Under the pieces are notes generated by a model. The model had not been told where the DNA came from. It saw only the letters and a program-made list of their open reading frames with translations, and did not search any database. Source: Megamonas hypermegale (GTDB taxonomy: Bacteria > Bacillota > Negativicutes > Selenomonadales > Selenomonadaceae). Taken from it: a DNA stretch of 64,000 bases. The translations under genes were made by a program, and so were the position numbers. Shown here piece by piece: positions 1 through 9,533 of the stretch. Position 1 is the first letter of the stretch, and each line of letters begins with the position of its first letter. The DNA lies in assembly GCF_900187035.1 (NCBI RefSeq), contig NZ_LT906446.1:496001-560000 (forward strand), given 5' to 3'.

Positions 1-393
1 ATCGGGATTGATGTCATCATAAATAATACGACTAATCAACAGGATTTTTTCAATCGAGGTGATTGGGATATCTATGCTAGTGCTTTTGTAACAGCACCGA
101 CAGGCGACCCAGAATATTTCTTTACCACACATTGCTTAAAAAATTCAACGAAAAACAGAGGTCATTATTACAATATCGATTTAGAAGCGATAGCACGCCA
201 ATTACACGATGAATTTAACCCGCAAAAACGAGCTGAATTAGCGATAAAAATGCAACAGATAATCGTAGATGACTGTGCATTTGTTTTCGTATCGCATTTA
301 AAAATGTCTTTCGTCATGAAAAAAAATGTAGTGGGATTTGAAGCTGACCCTTCGGATTACTATGAGCTAACTGCTGATTTAAATTATAATTGA
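1..393 (+). CDS. 3' end of ABC transporter substrate-binding protein (nickel/peptide type), partial
   Basis: The first 131 codons are open from base 1 to a TGA at 391-393; the start lies outside the window. The tail has the look of the C-terminal lobe of an SBP_bac_5 (family 5) extracytoplasmic binding protein: an aromatic-rich stretch with DPEYFF and a terminal helix region with alternating AELAIKMQQII. The coding frame runs directly into the ribosome binding site of the next gene, an ABC ATPase, which places it in a nik/dpp-type import operon. Two ATPases of the NikD/NikE type follow, so nickel (possibly as a metallophore complex) or short peptides are both possible cargo. Membrane permeases are not visible and should lie upstream. 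Confidence 0.75.
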   Translation: MGIDVIINNTTNQQDFFNRGDWDIYASAFVTAPTGDPEYFFTTHCLKNSTKNRGHYYNIDLEAIARQLHDEFNPQKRAELAIKMQQIIVDDCAFVFVSHLKMSFVMKKNVVGFEADPSDYYELTADLNYN

Positions 394-404
394 GAGGTAT
401 GAAT

Positions 405-1175
405 ATGGCATTATTGGATATTTGCAATGTAAATATCACTTATGATAAAAAAAATATTGTTTCAGATGTAAGCCTTTCGATTGATGAAGGGCAAATTCTC
501 GGCATAGTGGGCAAATCTGGTTGCGGAAAATCGACATTATTAAAGGCAATATTAAATATATTGCCTGATAATGCTTCTTTGACAAGTGGAGAGATTTTTT
601 ACAAAGGGCAAAATCTAAATGATTTATCTAACAAAGCATGGCAGGAAATACGCGGTAGACAAATTAGTATGATATTTCAAAATGCCAAAACATCATTTTG
701 TCCTGTTAGAACAATAGGGCAACAATTATATGAAACTATTGCAGAGCATAGTGCTTATACAAAAAAAGAAATATTTGCTCAAGCAATTGATTTATTCGAT
801 AAAATTCGTTTGCAAAATGGCGAAAAGATTTTAAACAGTTATCCATTTGAATTATCTGGTGGCACAAATCAGCGCATAGCCATTGCGATAGCTATGCTAT
901 TAAAACCAAAACTTTTATTGGCAGATGAACCAACTTCAGCTCTTGATGTCGTATCGCAGATGCAAGTCATAAAAGAAATGATGAAATTGCAACAGATTTT
1001 TCAGACGAGTATAATATTAGTTTCGCATAATATAAATCTTGTCAGCCGTGTAGCCAATAAAATTGCCATCATGCAAGAAGGAAAAATCGTTGAATATAAT
1101 TTCACCAAGCAAATTATGCACAATCCTCAACATCAATTTACAAAAGAATTATTACAATCTATATATCATTTATGA
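405..1175 (+). CDS. ABC transporter ATP-binding protein, NikD/DppD type
   Basis: Cytoplasmic ATPase that powers one half of a nickel/peptide importer. Walker A is GKSGCGKST near residue 35, the Q-loop is in MIFQNAKTSF, the signature is LSGGTNQR, and Walker B is LLLADEPTSALD, followed by the H-loop in VSHNINL. The frame can be opened at a TTG (390) or ATG (399), but GAGAGG at 392-397 sits 7 bases before the ATG at 405, which gives MALLDICNVN and is preferred. The protein lacks the C-terminal oligopeptide-type Cys-rich extension, and with about 256 residues it matches NikD length. Its stop overlaps the region of the next gene's start, so the two ATPases are translationally coupled. Confidence 0.85.
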   Translation: MALLDICNVNITYDKKNIVSDVSLSIDEGQILGIVGKSGCGKSTLLKAILNILPDNASLTSGEIFYKGQNLNDLSNKAWQEIRGRQISMIFQNAKTSFCPVRTIGQQLYETIAEHSAYTKKEIFAQAIDLFDKIRLQNGEKILNSYPFELSGGTNQRIAIAIAMLLKPKLLLADEPTSALDVVSQMQVIKEMMKLQQIFQTSIILVSHNINLVSRVANKIAIMQEGKIVEYNFTKQIMHNPQHQFTKELLQSIYHL

Positions 1176-1186
1176 TGGAGCAAAAT

Positions 1187-1945
1187 ATGGAACCTATTTT
1201 AAGTGTAGAAGGACTAACAAAGAGATTTAATCAAGATAAATCAAGTGTTTTAGCTGTGGATAATATCAGTTTTCAATTATTTTCTGGCGATTGTTTGGGA
1301 ATTGTTGGTGAGTCTAGTTGCGGTAAATCCACTACAGTCAATTTAATAACGCGCTTAAAAGATGTAGATAGCGGAAAAATCATTTTAAATGGAATAGATA
1401 TCACTTCTGCTAAAGGAAAATCATTGCATAGTGTTTATCAAAAAATGCAGATGGTTTTTCAATTTCCGCAAGACTCGTTTAATCCTCATCAAAAATTAAA
1501 TGACGCTATAATTGAACCTTTAATCAATAATGGTATGAGCAAACGAGAGGCAAAAAAACAATTGCCATATTTGTTAGATTTAGTCGGGCTAGATTTATCG
1601 CTTATAAATAATAAATACTCATATGAATTGAGTGGCGGTCAATGCCAAAGGGTTGCTATTGCCCGTGCTATTGCGATAAAACCTAAAATTTTAATCTGTG
1701 ATGAAGCAACATCTGCTTTAGATGTCATCAGTCAAAAACAAATTGTAGATTTACTAAAAAAATTGCAAAAGCAGTTCAATCTTTCCATAATTTTAATAAC
1801 GCATGATTTATCCTTAGTGCGACAGATTTGCAATCGTGTTATCGTGATGTATCGCGGCAAAATTGTCGAAGAAAATTCAACAAATGAAATTTTACAAAAT
1901 CCACAGCAAGAATATACAAAACTTTTAATTCAATCTACTGTATAA
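1187..1945 (+). CDS. ABC transporter ATP-binding protein, NikE/DppF type
   Basis: Second ATPase of the same importer; the two should form the heterodimeric motor. Walker A is GESSCGKST, where the usual G is S, but GxxxxGKST is intact. The Q-loop is MVFQFPQDSFNP, the signature is LSGGQCQR and Walker B is ILICDEATSALD; note ATSALD where PTSALD is more usual. ATG codons at 1172 and 1175 are in the same frame region, but GGAG at 1177-1180 is correctly spaced for the ATG at 1187. A strong terminator follows at once, so this is the last gene of the operon. Nickel rather than peptide cargo is inferred only from the short length. Confidence 0.83.
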   Translation: MEPILSVEGLTKRFNQDKSSVLAVDNISFQLFSGDCLGIVGESSCGKSTTVNLITRLKDVDSGKIILNGIDITSAKGKSLHSVYQKMQMVFQFPQDSFNPHQKLNDAIIEPLINNGMSKREAKKQLPYLLDLVGLDLSLINNKYSYELSGGQCQRVAIARAIAIKPKILICDEATSALDVISQKQIVDLLKKLQKQFNLSIILITHDLSLVRQICNRVIVMYRGKIVEENSTNEILQNPQQEYTKLLIQSTV

Positions 1946-1986
1946 AAAAAGGTAACAGAACGAATAATTCTGTTACCTTTTTATTT
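1944..1986. terminator. bidirectional Rho-independent terminator
   Basis: A stem of AAAGGTAACAGAA with TTCTGTTACCTTT around a 7-base loop is flanked by A and T runs on both sides. It ends the ABC operon on the + strand and the esterase gene on the - strand. Confidence 0.85.
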
Positions 1987-1989
1987 TTA

Positions 1990-2991
1990 TCATTTAAATT
2001 TTTGATTTATAAATTGAGCAATCTGTTCATTCATAGCTTTTGATTCTGGTAATTCCGGCAATAATATATCCCAATCGTGTGACATACCAGGATAAATTTT
2101 TTCTGTTATTTCTACGCCAGCAGCTTTAGCATGAGCACTAACAAGTGCTGTATCATCTAAAAGCAACTCATCACCACCTGCTATGATGAGCATTGGAGAA
2201 ATGCCTGTCAAATCAGCATATGCTGGTGATACATATGGATTTGTTATATCAATATCTTTAGTATAAGATGGATTGCTTACTTCTGTTAACATGAATTTAT
2301 TTTTAGAGCCGAGCATTTTATCTTTTTCAAGATTGTTTGTATGCGCTGGTAAATTTGTTCCTAAATATGTCCAAGGTGAGAGTAAGACAATAGCTTTAGG
2401 TTGTGGGATTTTATTATCACGTAAATACACAGCTAATGCTAATGATAAATTACCACCAGCAGAATCGCCCATTAAAATTATATTATCTGGTTTATAGCCC
2501 ATTTGCAATAATCCTTTATATGCTTTAACTGCATCTTCTAAAGCTGCAGGATATACATTTTGTGGTGCTAAACGGTAATCGAGCATGAATACAGTAGCAT
2601 TTCCCGCTACTTCCGCTTTGTGCAAGCCCCAATCGCGATAAAGATTATTTAATCCACCAACATATCCACCACCGTGCAAGAAAAATACAATTCGGTCTGT
2701 TTTTGTTGTTGTAGATGTGTATTTTTCTACCGGCACGCCATCAAATGATAATTTTTCTTGTTTCCAACCATCTGGTACAATGTATTCTTCTGCAGTCGGT
2801 GCTGGAGAATTAAAAAAGTTTGTAGTCTTTTCATCGATATAAGTTGCCTTAGCTTCGCCTGAAATATCTAATGTTTGAACATTAGAAAACGGATTAAGAC
2901 GCGAAGCCTCTGTGAATTGCATTCCTAAAAACAATACACATGCTGTCATAGGTAATACAATCATTTTTTGCATGACATTTTTTAAGTTCAT
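1990..2991 (-). CDS. secreted alpha/beta-hydrolase, hormone-sensitive-lipase family (family IV esterase)
   Basis: Probable carboxylesterase outside the cytoplasmic membrane. An N-terminal signal peptide (hydrophobic MIVLPMTACVLFLG, likely cut after TEA) precedes the catalytic domain. The oxyanion motif HGGGYVGG and the nucleophile elbow GDSAGG (Ser near residue 177) are both present, with Asp in GGDELLLDD and His in GMSHDWD completing the triad; these are hallmarks of family IV esterases. Two in-frame ATGs occur; GGAG at 3000-3003 is 8 bases from the second (2991) and only 2 from the first (2997), so 2991 is chosen. It is a single-gene unit between terminators. The substrate is unknown; deacylation of dietary esters is an inference. 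Confidence 0.85.
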   Translation of the reverse strand: MNLKNVMQKMIVLPMTACVLFLGMQFTEASRLNPFSNVQTLDISGEAKATYIDEKTTNFFNSPAPTAEEYIVPDGWKQEKLSFDGVPVEKYTSTTTKTDRIVFFLHGGGYVGGLNNLYRDWGLHKAEVAGNATVFMLDYRLAPQNVYPAALEDAVKAYKGLLQMGYKPDNIILMGDSAGGNLSLALAVYLRDNKIPQPKAIVLLSPWTYLGTNLPAHTNNLEKDKMLGSKNKFMLTEVSNPSYTKDIDITNPYVSPAYADLTGISPMLIIAGGDELLLDDTALVSAHAKAAGVEITEKIYPGMSHDWDILLPELPESKAMNEQIAQFINQKFK

Positions 2992-3057
2992 TTTCATCGC
3001 TCCTTTTAGTTCATCTTATTTATAATAAAACATGGTGCTAACTCTAAGTCAAGCACA

Positions 3058-3096
3058 AAAAAAGATTGCATCAGTTTATACTAATGCAATCTTTTA
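3058..3096 (-). terminator. Rho-independent terminator of guaB
   Basis: Inverted repeat AAAAGATTGCAT / ATGCAATCTTTT. The run of A before it on the + strand becomes the U-tract on the - strand, just downstream of the guaB stop. Confidence 0.75.
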
Positions 3097-3130
3097 TTAA
3101 TTTTAAATCAAATTATAGTTTAAGTTAAAA

Positions 3131-4639
3131 TCAGTCGTTGCCTCTGAATTTATCTTTGAGGATAACGTCATGAGAACCGCCTTCAACGATACTTGTAGCT
3201 GATACAAGTGTAAGTTTTGCTTTATCTCTGAATTCAGCAAGGTTTAAAGAACCGCAGTTGCACATAGTAGAACGCATTTTGCTAAGGCTGAGCATTACAT
3301 TATCATGAAGTGGACCAGCGTATGGAACATAAGAGTCAACACCTTCTTCGAAGGATAATTTTTTATCTCCACCTAAGTCATAACGCTGCCAGTTACGAGC
3401 ACGGTTAGAACCTTCGCCCCAATATTCTTTGAGATATGTGCCGTTGATACGAACTTTATTTGTTGGGCTTTCATCAAAACGAGAGAAATAACGACCGAGC
3501 ATGAGGAAATCTGCACCCATTGCCAATGCAAGTGTCATATGATAATCATGTACGATACCGCCATCAGAACAAATTGGAATGTAGATACCAGTTTCTTTGT
3601 AATATTCATCACGAGCTTCTGCAACATCAATTACAGCAGTAGCTTGTCCACGACCGATACCTTTTGTTTCACGAGTAATACAGATAGAACCGCCACCGAT
3701 ACCAACTTTGATAAAGTCTGCACCAGCTTCAGCGAGGAAGCGGAAACCTTCTTTATCAACAACGTTACCAGCACCAACTTTTACATCTTCACCGAAGTTT
3801 TCATGAATGTATTTTAAAGTGATTCTTTGCCATTCGGAGAAACCTTCAGAGGAGTCAATACAAAGTACATCAGCACCAGCTTTTAAAAGTGCTGGAACAC
3901 GTTCTGCATAATCACGAGTATTGATACCTGCACCTACGAGGTAACGTTTGTTTTTGTCAGTAAGTTCTAAACTGTGTTCTTTGTTGTCAGTATAGTCTTT
4001 TCTGAATACCATATAGCGTAAACGTTGATTTTTATCAACGAGTGGAAGCATATTGAGTTTATGCTGCCAAATGAGGTCATTTGCCATAGATAAGGTAGTT
4101 GTTTCAGCATCAGCATAAATTAATTTGCTGAATGGAGTCATGAATGTTTCTACTTTTGTATCGAGAGTCATACGACTGATACGATAATCACGACTAGTAA
4201 CAATACCTACCAATTTACCAGTTGGTGTACCATCTTCTGTAACTGCCATTGTAGAATGACCAGTTTTTTGTTTTAAAGCTAATACTTCACCGAGTGTGGT
4301 GGAAGGCATAATATTAGAATCACTACTTACAAAACCAGACTTGTAATTTTTTACACGGCTAACCATTGCAGCCTGTTCTTCAATAGTTTGAGAACCGTAA
4401 ATAAAAGAAATGCCGCCTTCTTTAGCAAGAGCAATAGCCATTGTATCGTTTGATACAGCCTGCATGATAGCGGAAGTCATAGGAATGTTAAGTGAAATCT
4501 TAGGTTCTTCACCCTTTGCGAATTTTACGAGTGGAGTTCTAAGAGAAACATTCGCAGGAATACATTTATCTGAAGAATAACCAGGAACCAATAAATATTC
4601 ACCAAAAGTATGAGATGCTTCTTTAAAATAATATGCCAC
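3131..4639 (-). CDS. guaB: IMP dehydrogenase
   Basis: Oxidises IMP to XMP with NAD, the committed step of GMP synthesis. The TIM-barrel core is interrupted by a CBS-domain pair (about residues 105-225). The catalytic loop [10 protein letters not shown] carries the active-site Cys near residue 320 and is followed by [10 protein letters not shown]. The flap region with NWQRYD and the late YVPYAG segment are present. At 502 residues it is full length, and of the clade seen in Clostridia and Bacteroidetes rather than the E. coli form. The start is GTG at 4639 (MAYYF), supported by GAGGT 6 bases upstream; there is no ATG alternative nearby. It is a single-gene unit with its own promoter and terminator. 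Confidence 0.95.
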   Translation of the reverse strand: MAYYFKEASHTFGEYLLVPGYSSDKCIPANVSLRTPLVKFAKGEEPKISLNIPMTSAIMQAVSNDTMAIALAKEGGISFIYGSQTIEEQAAMVSRVKNYKSGFVSSDSNIMPSTTLGEVLALKQKTGHSTMAVTEDGTPTGKLVGIVTSRDYRISRMTLDTKVETFMTPFSKLIYADAETTTLSMANDLIWQHKLNMLPLVDKNQRLRYMVFRKDYTDNKEHSLELTDKNKRYLVGAGINTRDYAERVPALLKAGADVLCIDSSEGFSEWQRITLKYIHENFGEDVKVGAGNVVDKEGFRFLAEAGADFIKVGIGGGSICITRETKGIGRGQATAVIDVAEARDEYYKETGIYIPICSDGGIVHDYHMTLALAMGADFLMLGRYFSRFDESPTNKVRINGTYLKEYWGEGSNRARNWQRYDLGGDKKLSFEEGVDSYVPYAGPLHDNVMLSLSKMRSTMCNCGSLNLAEFRDKAKLTLVSATSIVEGGSHDVILKDKFRGND

Positions 4640-4713
4640 GACAATACCTCTTTCCTTAAGTTTGTATAATATAAGTATACTCTAAAAATGAAATGATGAA
4701 AAGTATTTTCTCG

Positions 4714-4742
4714 ATAATAGTATTTTTTTCAGATTTTGTCAA
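4714..4742 (-). promoter_or_regulatory. guaB promoter
   Basis: On the - strand TTGACA (4742-4737), a 17-base spacer and TATTAT (4719-4714) form a near-consensus sigma-70 promoter about 75 bases before the GTG start. Confidence 0.7.
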
Positions 4743-4762
4743 CTGGTATTAAACAAAATTAA

Positions 4763-4795
4763 AGAAAAACGGCTGAAAAAATACAGCCGTTTTAC
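4763..4795 (-). terminator. Rho-independent terminator of glmS
   Basis: Stem AAACGGCTG / CAGCCGTTT with a U-rich tail on the - strand, immediately after the glmS stop. Confidence 0.8.
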
Positions 4796-4809
4796 ATTTA
4801 TATAAAATT

Positions 4810-6639
4810 TTATTCTACAGTTACAGATTTAGCAAGATTTCTTGGTTTATCTACATCACAACCACGAGTGATTGCTGCATAGTAAGCCAAAAGTTGAAGT
4901 GGAACTACTGTAAGAAGTGGAATTAATAATTCATCAGTTGTTGGAACTTTAATTACATGGTCAACGTATTTTTCCAATTCATTGTCATCTGCAGCAGCAA
5001 TACCGATGATAACAGCATCACGAGCTTTAACTTCTTTGATATTGCTAAGAGTTTTTTCATATACGCTCTTTTGTGTAGCTAAGGCAATTACAGGAACACC
5101 GGATTCGATTAACGCGAGTGTACCATGTTTTAATTCGCCAGCAGCATATGCTTCAGCATGAATATAGGAGATTTCTTTTAATTTCAATGCGCCTTCAAGA
5201 GCTACATAGTAGTCAAGAGAACGACCAATGTAAAATACATCGTTGTTATAAGCATAGTTTTTAGCAAATGCTTTAATTGGTTCAACATCTTCTAAAGTAC
5301 GACCAACTTGGTCAGGTAAATGACGAAGTTCTGTTAAAAGTTCATGTGTTCTTTCAGGAGAAATTGTACCTTTTAAGCTGGACATATACATAGCAAGTAT
5401 AAACATTGTAACGAGCTGTGTTGTATATGCTTTAGTAGAAGCTACTGCAATTTCAGGACCAGCCCAAGTGTACATAACTTGGTCAGCTTCACGAGCGATA
5501 GAAGAACCTACAACGTTTGTAACTGCTAAAGTTTTAGCACCAAGGCGTTTGGATTCTTTTAATGCTGCAAGTGTATCGCTTGTTTCACCAGACTGACTGA
5601 TTACAATAGTGAGTGTATGGTCATCGATGATAGGGTCTCTGTATCTAAATTCAGAAGCAATATCAATTTCTACTGGAATACGAGCTAATTTTTCAATATA
5701 GTATTTACCTACAAGTCCTGCATGATAAGCAGTACCGCAAGCGATGATATATACTTTGTTGAAAGCTTCAACATATTGTTTTGTCCATTTAAGTTCATTG
5801 AGTACAATAGCAGTGTTATCTTTATTGAGGCGTGGAGAAATTGTATCTCTTACAGCTTTTGGCTGTTCATAAATTTCTTTGAGCATGAAATGTTCATAGC
5901 CGCCTTTTTCTGCTGCTTCAGCATTCCAATTTACTTCGAATACTTTTTTAGTAATAGGATTGCCTTTTCTATCAGTTACCCAAATGCTATCTTTTTTAAC
6001 TACTGCGATTTCGCCATCATTCATGATGTATGTGCGACGAGTATAAGCGATGATTGCTGGAATATCAGAAGCAATGAAGTTTTCACCATCACCAAGACCG
6101 ATAACGAGTGGATTATCTTTTTTTGTGCAGATAAGTGTATCTGGATAATCCTGGCACATGAATACGAGAGAGTAAGAACCTTCAATGCGGTCTAAAACTG
6201 CATTTACAGCTTTTACAAAATCGCCATCATAAACATCTTCGATTAAATGAGCTACAACTTCTGTATCAGTTTCAGAAACGAATTTATGTCCTTTAGCGAT
6301 TAATTCTTCTTTAAGGGACATGAAGTTTTCAATGATACCGTTGTGAACAATAGCAAATTTACCGGAGCAATCTGTATGTGGATGAGCGTTAACATCAGAA
6401 GGACGTCCATGAGTTGCCCATCTTGTGTGACCAATACCGATTACACCTTTTGGAGTGTGACCTTTAATTTTTTCTTTTAAAGCGGCAAGACGACCTACTG
6501 TTTTTTCGATGTCAATTTTTTCACCATCAAAAACAGCAATACCAGCAGAGTCATAACCTCTGTATTCTAATTTAGTTAAGCCATCTACTAAGAAATCAGC
6601 TGCCTGTTTTTCACCAACATAACCAACAATACCGCACAT
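4810..6639 (-). CDS. glmS: glutamine--fructose-6-phosphate aminotransferase (isomerizing)
   Basis: Makes glucosamine-6-phosphate from fructose-6-phosphate and glutamine, the entry to UDP-GlcNAc, peptidoglycan and LPS. The N-terminal class II glutaminase domain starts MCGIVGYVG with catalytic Cys2 exposed after Met removal; the GYDSAG and HTRWATHG motifs follow. Two SIS sugar-isomerase domains make up the rest (ACGTAYHAG near residue 300; SQSGETSDT; GELKHGT), and the C-terminus is the standard LAKSVTVE. At 609 residues it is full length. GGAGG upstream of the ATG supports the start. Control is by the ribozyme in its leader, so the gene is repressed by its own product; glmM lies directly upstream. 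Confidence 0.97.
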   Translation of the reverse strand: MCGIVGYVGEKQAADFLVDGLTKLEYRGYDSAGIAVFDGEKIDIEKTVGRLAALKEKIKGHTPKGVIGIGHTRWATHGRPSDVNAHPHTDCSGKFAIVHNGIIENFMSLKEELIAKGHKFVSETDTEVVAHLIEDVYDGDFVKAVNAVLDRIEGSYSLVFMCQDYPDTLICTKKDNPLVIGLGDGENFIASDIPAIIAYTRRTYIMNDGEIAVVKKDSIWVTDRKGNPITKKVFEVNWNAEAAEKGGYEHFMLKEIYEQPKAVRDTISPRLNKDNTAIVLNELKWTKQYVEAFNKVYIIACGTAYHAGLVGKYYIEKLARIPVEIDIASEFRYRDPIIDDHTLTIVISQSGETSDTLAALKESKRLGAKTLAVTNVVGSSIAREADQVMYTWAGPEIAVASTKAYTTQLVTMFILAMYMSSLKGTISPERTHELLTELRHLPDQVGRTLEDVEPIKAFAKNYAYNNDVFYIGRSLDYYVALEGALKLKEISYIHAEAYAAGELKHGTLALIESGVPVIALATQKSVYEKTLSNIKEVKARDAVIIGIAAADDNELEKYVDHVIKVPTTDELLIPLLTVVPLQLLAYYAAITRGCDVDKPRNLAKSVTVE

Positions 6640-6675
6640 AGCAATATCCTCCTCAAATAAATAAATGAAATTTAA

Positions 6676-6831
6676 CTCAAATATATCTATTGAGGTCTTT
6701 TACTGTATTGTCCTTTTAATCGCTTAAAAGTTTTGTCAGTTTTTATCGACTAGACCAAGCCGAGAAGCATCCGCTGATATTTCGACGACTTCTTCCTCGT
6801 ACTCTGCTTAAACTCATGCAGAGCCAGCGCT
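6676..6831 (-). ncRNA. glmS ribozyme/riboswitch
   Basis: The - strand leader of glmS carries the glmS ribozyme landmarks in order. The cleavage box AGCGCT is at 6831-6826, with scission expected between A6831 and G6830. ACGAGG of the conserved core follows, then GTCGTCGAAATATC, then GCGGATGCTTCTCGG matching the consensus GCGGAUGCCUCCCGG. The 3' P3/P4 part with AAGGACAATACAG and AAAGACCTC follows. The RNA cleaves itself when glucosamine-6-phosphate binds and the cut mRNA is degraded. The end coordinate on the glmS side is approximate. Recognition is from memory of the consensus, without a covariance search. Confidence 0.9.
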
Positions 6832-6873
6832 AAAGTGTAAAACTTTTTTTATAACGTTTTCAATAAATAAATA

Positions 6874-6914
6874 ATGAGCATGTACAATATATCTTTTGTT
6901 CTGTACATGCTCAT
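6874..6914 (-). terminator. long hairpin between glmM and the glmS ribozyme
   Basis: A perfect 13-bp stem (ATGAGCATGTACA with TGTACATGCTCAT) encloses a 15-base loop just after the glmM stop. The U-tract on the - strand is broken (ATTATTTATTTATTG), so it may be a leaky terminator or an mRNA-stabilising end for glmM. Confidence 0.55.
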
Positions 6915-6955
6915 ATTTTAAATATAACTTATGCTTTTGTCAATAAAAATTGCAC

Positions 6956-8305
6956 TCAACCCTGTTCTTTTTTTACTACAGCGGCTATTTTTTGGCAAAT
7001 TTCTTCTAATTCTTTTTGGTCAGGGCCTTCAGCCATAACGCGAATTAATGGTTCTGTACCAGATGGACGAACGAGAATACGACCATTTTCGCCAAGTTGT
7101 TTTTTACCTTCTTCGATAGCAAGTTTAATATTGCCGTTATCTTCCCAGCCTTCTTTTGTAGCTACTTTTACATTTACAAGAAGCTGTGGATAACTTGTCA
7201 TTATATTTGTTATAGCTGAAGCTTTGCGACGTGTACGTTTTAAATAAGATAATACTTGAAGTGCTGTAACAGGGCCATCACCAGTTGTGGAGAAATCTGT
7301 AAATATAATATGACCAGATTGTTCACCACCGAGGTTATAATTGTTTTCAAGCATATTTTCTAATACATAGCGGTCACCAACAGCTGTGATTTCTGTACGG
7401 CCACCATTTTCTTTAATAGCTTTATGGAAACCAATGTTTGCCATTACAGTTGTTACAACAGTATTATTTTTAAGTGTGCCTTTGCCCATCATGTAAATTG
7501 CACAAGCCGCAATCATATGGTCTCCATCGATGAATTGACCTTTTTCGTCAATGCAAAGACATCTATCAGCATCACCATCATGAGCAATACCGATATCAGC
7601 TTTATTTTCAATAACAGCTTTTTGAAGGGATTCTAAATGAGTAGAACCGCAATTATCATTAATATTTATACCATTTGGTTTATCATTAATAACAATTACA
7701 TCGGCACCTAAACGACGTAAAATTTTTGGCATTGCTTCATATGCTGCACCATTAGCACAGTCTAAAACAATTTTTGTACCATCAAGTTCAATATCAGTTG
7801 TGCTTACAACAAAGCCGATATATTCATCTAATAAATCATGACGATAAGTTAAATAACCGATTTTTTCATCTGTAGGGCGATATAAATCATCATTTTCTTC
7901 AATTTTGTGTACTAAAGTTTCAATTTTATCTTCTACAGCGTCTGGTAATTTATATCCATCGCCACCAAAAATTTTAATACCATTATCATAAAATGGATTG
8001 TGTGAAGCTGAAATTACTATACCTGCATTGGCTTTATGTTTACGTGCTAAAAATGCTACAGCAGGTGTAGGCATTACGCCAACTAATACAGCATGACCAC
8101 CAGCAGAACAAATTCCAGCAGTCAGAGCAGCTTCATACATAGGGCCAGATAAACGTGTATCACGTCCTATAAAAATTGTTGCGCTATCTCCATTTTCTTT
8201 TGCAAAATAAATAGCAGCAGCTCGTCCGAGTTTATATGCTAATTCAGGTGTGAGTTCTATATTCGATTTACCTCTAACCCCATCGGTACCAAACATTCTA
8301 GCCAT
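6956..8305 (-). CDS. glmM: phosphoglucosamine mutase
   Basis: Interconverts glucosamine-6-phosphate and glucosamine-1-phosphate, the step after GlmS. The N-terminus MARMFGTDGVRG is typical of GlmM. The catalytic phosphoserine loop is GIVISASHNPFYDNG (Ser near 101); the metal-binding DGDADR loop and the phosphate-binding RPSGTEPLIRVMAEG near the C-terminus are intact. At 449 residues it is standard length. The ATG is preceded by GAAAGGGG. It is the first gene of the glmM-glmS pair; the hairpin and ribozyme between them separate control of the two enzymes. Confidence 0.96.
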   Translation of the reverse strand: MARMFGTDGVRGKSNIELTPELAYKLGRAAAIYFAKENGDSATIFIGRDTRLSGPMYEAALTAGICSAGGHAVLVGVMPTPAVAFLARKHKANAGIVISASHNPFYDNGIKIFGGDGYKLPDAVEDKIETLVHKIEENDDLYRPTDEKIGYLTYRHDLLDEYIGFVVSTTDIELDGTKIVLDCANGAAYEAMPKILRRLGADVIVINDKPNGININDNCGSTHLESLQKAVIENKADIGIAHDGDADRCLCIDEKGQFIDGDHMIAACAIYMMGKGTLKNNTVVTTVMANIGFHKAIKENGGRTEITAVGDRYVLENMLENNYNLGGEQSGHIIFTDFSTTGDGPVTALQVLSYLKRTRRKASAITNIMTSYPQLLVNVKVATKEGWEDNGNIKLAIEEGKKQLGENGRILVRPSGTEPLIRVMAEGPDQKELEEICQKIAAVVKKEQG

Positions 8306-8513
8306 AAAAAAACCCCTTTCAAATATTACTTATTTTAAATTAATTTTATTGTGCAAATTAAATTTTGCTATTACAGTATAATTCTAAAATATCATACTTA
8401 TAATACCATATCTATAATCAATAGACAAAATAATATCGCAAGTTTACTTTTATAAAGATTAAATATATAGTATAATAAAGAAAATTTATTTTTAGTTAGA
8501 GGTGCAATTAATA

Positions 8514-9341
8514 ATGAGTGAAAATTGTAATCATGATTGCTCAAGTTGTGGTACAACTTGTGGAGAACGTAAAGAATCACAAAGCTTACGTGTTCCAGCA
8601 AATCCAAATTCACATATAAAAAAAGTTATTGCTGTTATGAGTGGTAAAGGTGGCGTTGGTAAATCTTTAGTTACTTCTATGATGGCGGTAACTATGCAAC
8701 GTCGTGGCTATAAAACAGCGATTTTAGATGCAGATATTACAGGTCCATCTATTCCAAAGGTTTTTCATTTGCAAGGAAAAGTTTCTGGTACAGACCTTGG
8801 TATAACACCAGCAACGACTAAATCAGGTATAAAAATTATTTCTACAAATTTAATTTTAGATAATGAAACAGACCCTGTAGTTTGGCGTGGACCAATTCTT
8901 GGTGGAGTTGTAAAACAATTCTGGTCTGATGTAAATTGGGGCGAAGTTGATTATATGTTCGTAGATATGCCTCCAGGAACGGGAGATGTACCACTTACAG
9001 TATATCAATCTTTACCAATTGATGGTATTATTGTTGTTACTACACCGCAAGAACTTGTTTCCATGATTGTAGAAAAAGCCGTTAATATGGCAGGCCTTTT
9101 AAGTATTCCTATTTTAGGTATTGTAGAAAATATGTCTTATTTTGTTTGTCCTAATTGTAAAGAAAAACACCATATTTTTGGACAATCTAAATTAAAAGAA
9201 GAAGCTGAAAGATATGGTATTACAAATACTGCTACATTACCTATAGAGCCATCTTTAGCTCAAAGATGTGATGCCGGTACATTTGAAGATTTTGAAGGAG
9301 ATTTTCTTAATTCTTTAGGTAGTATTTTAGAAGGTAAATAA
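8514..9341 (+). CDS. mrp: Mrp/NBP35-family iron-sulfur cluster carrier ATPase
   Basis: Cytoplasmic P-loop ATPase thought to hold and transfer Fe-S clusters. The deviant Walker A is SGKGGVGKS near residue 43, Walker B-like VDMPPGTGD is present, and the cluster-binding pair CPNC sits near residue 213. The N-terminus has an extra Cys-rich stretch (CNHDCSSCGTTC), common in anaerobe Mrp proteins and possibly a second cluster site. A GTG at 8502 is in frame, but it lies inside the ribosome binding site AGAGGTG; the ATG at 8514 is correctly spaced. At about 275 residues it is normal length. It has its own terminator. Confidence 0.92.
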   Translation: MSENCNHDCSSCGTTCGERKESQSLRVPANPNSHIKKVIAVMSGKGGVGKSLVTSMMAVTMQRRGYKTAILDADITGPSIPKVFHLQGKVSGTDLGITPATTKSGIKIISTNLILDNETDPVVWRGPILGGVVKQFWSDVNWGEVDYMFVDMPPGTGDVPLTVYQSLPIDGIIVVTTPQELVSMIVEKAVNMAGLLSIPILGIVENMSYFVCPNCKEKHHIFGQSKLKEEAERYGITNTATLPIEPSLAQRCDAGTFEDFEGDFLNSLGSILEGK

Positions 9342-9348
9342 ATATATG

Positions 9349-9386
9349 GGGTCTTTTCGATAAATTATTTTGTCGAAAAGGCCTTT
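9349..9386 (+). terminator. Rho-independent terminator of mrp
   Basis: Stem GTCTTTTCGA / TCGAAAAGGC followed by TTTTTG just after the mrp stop. Confidence 0.8.
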
Positions 9387-9533
9387 TTGTTTACTGCTAT
9401 TTTAAATTAGTTGACAATAAAACTTTATTAAAATAAATTGTAAAAATTTTTCTATGTATGAACAATATTGTGATATACTATTAAAGAAATAACTTTTTGT
9501 AAAAGATATTTATAACAATTGAGAGGAATTTGC

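Noticed and set aside
5722-6195. 157-codon ORF on the + strand inside glmS
   Set aside because: It is the antisense frame of a well-identified gene, with no initiation signal.
8398-8613. 71-codon - strand ORF overlapping the mrp start
   Set aside because: It spans the mrp promoter region, is of low complexity and lacks a ribosome binding site.
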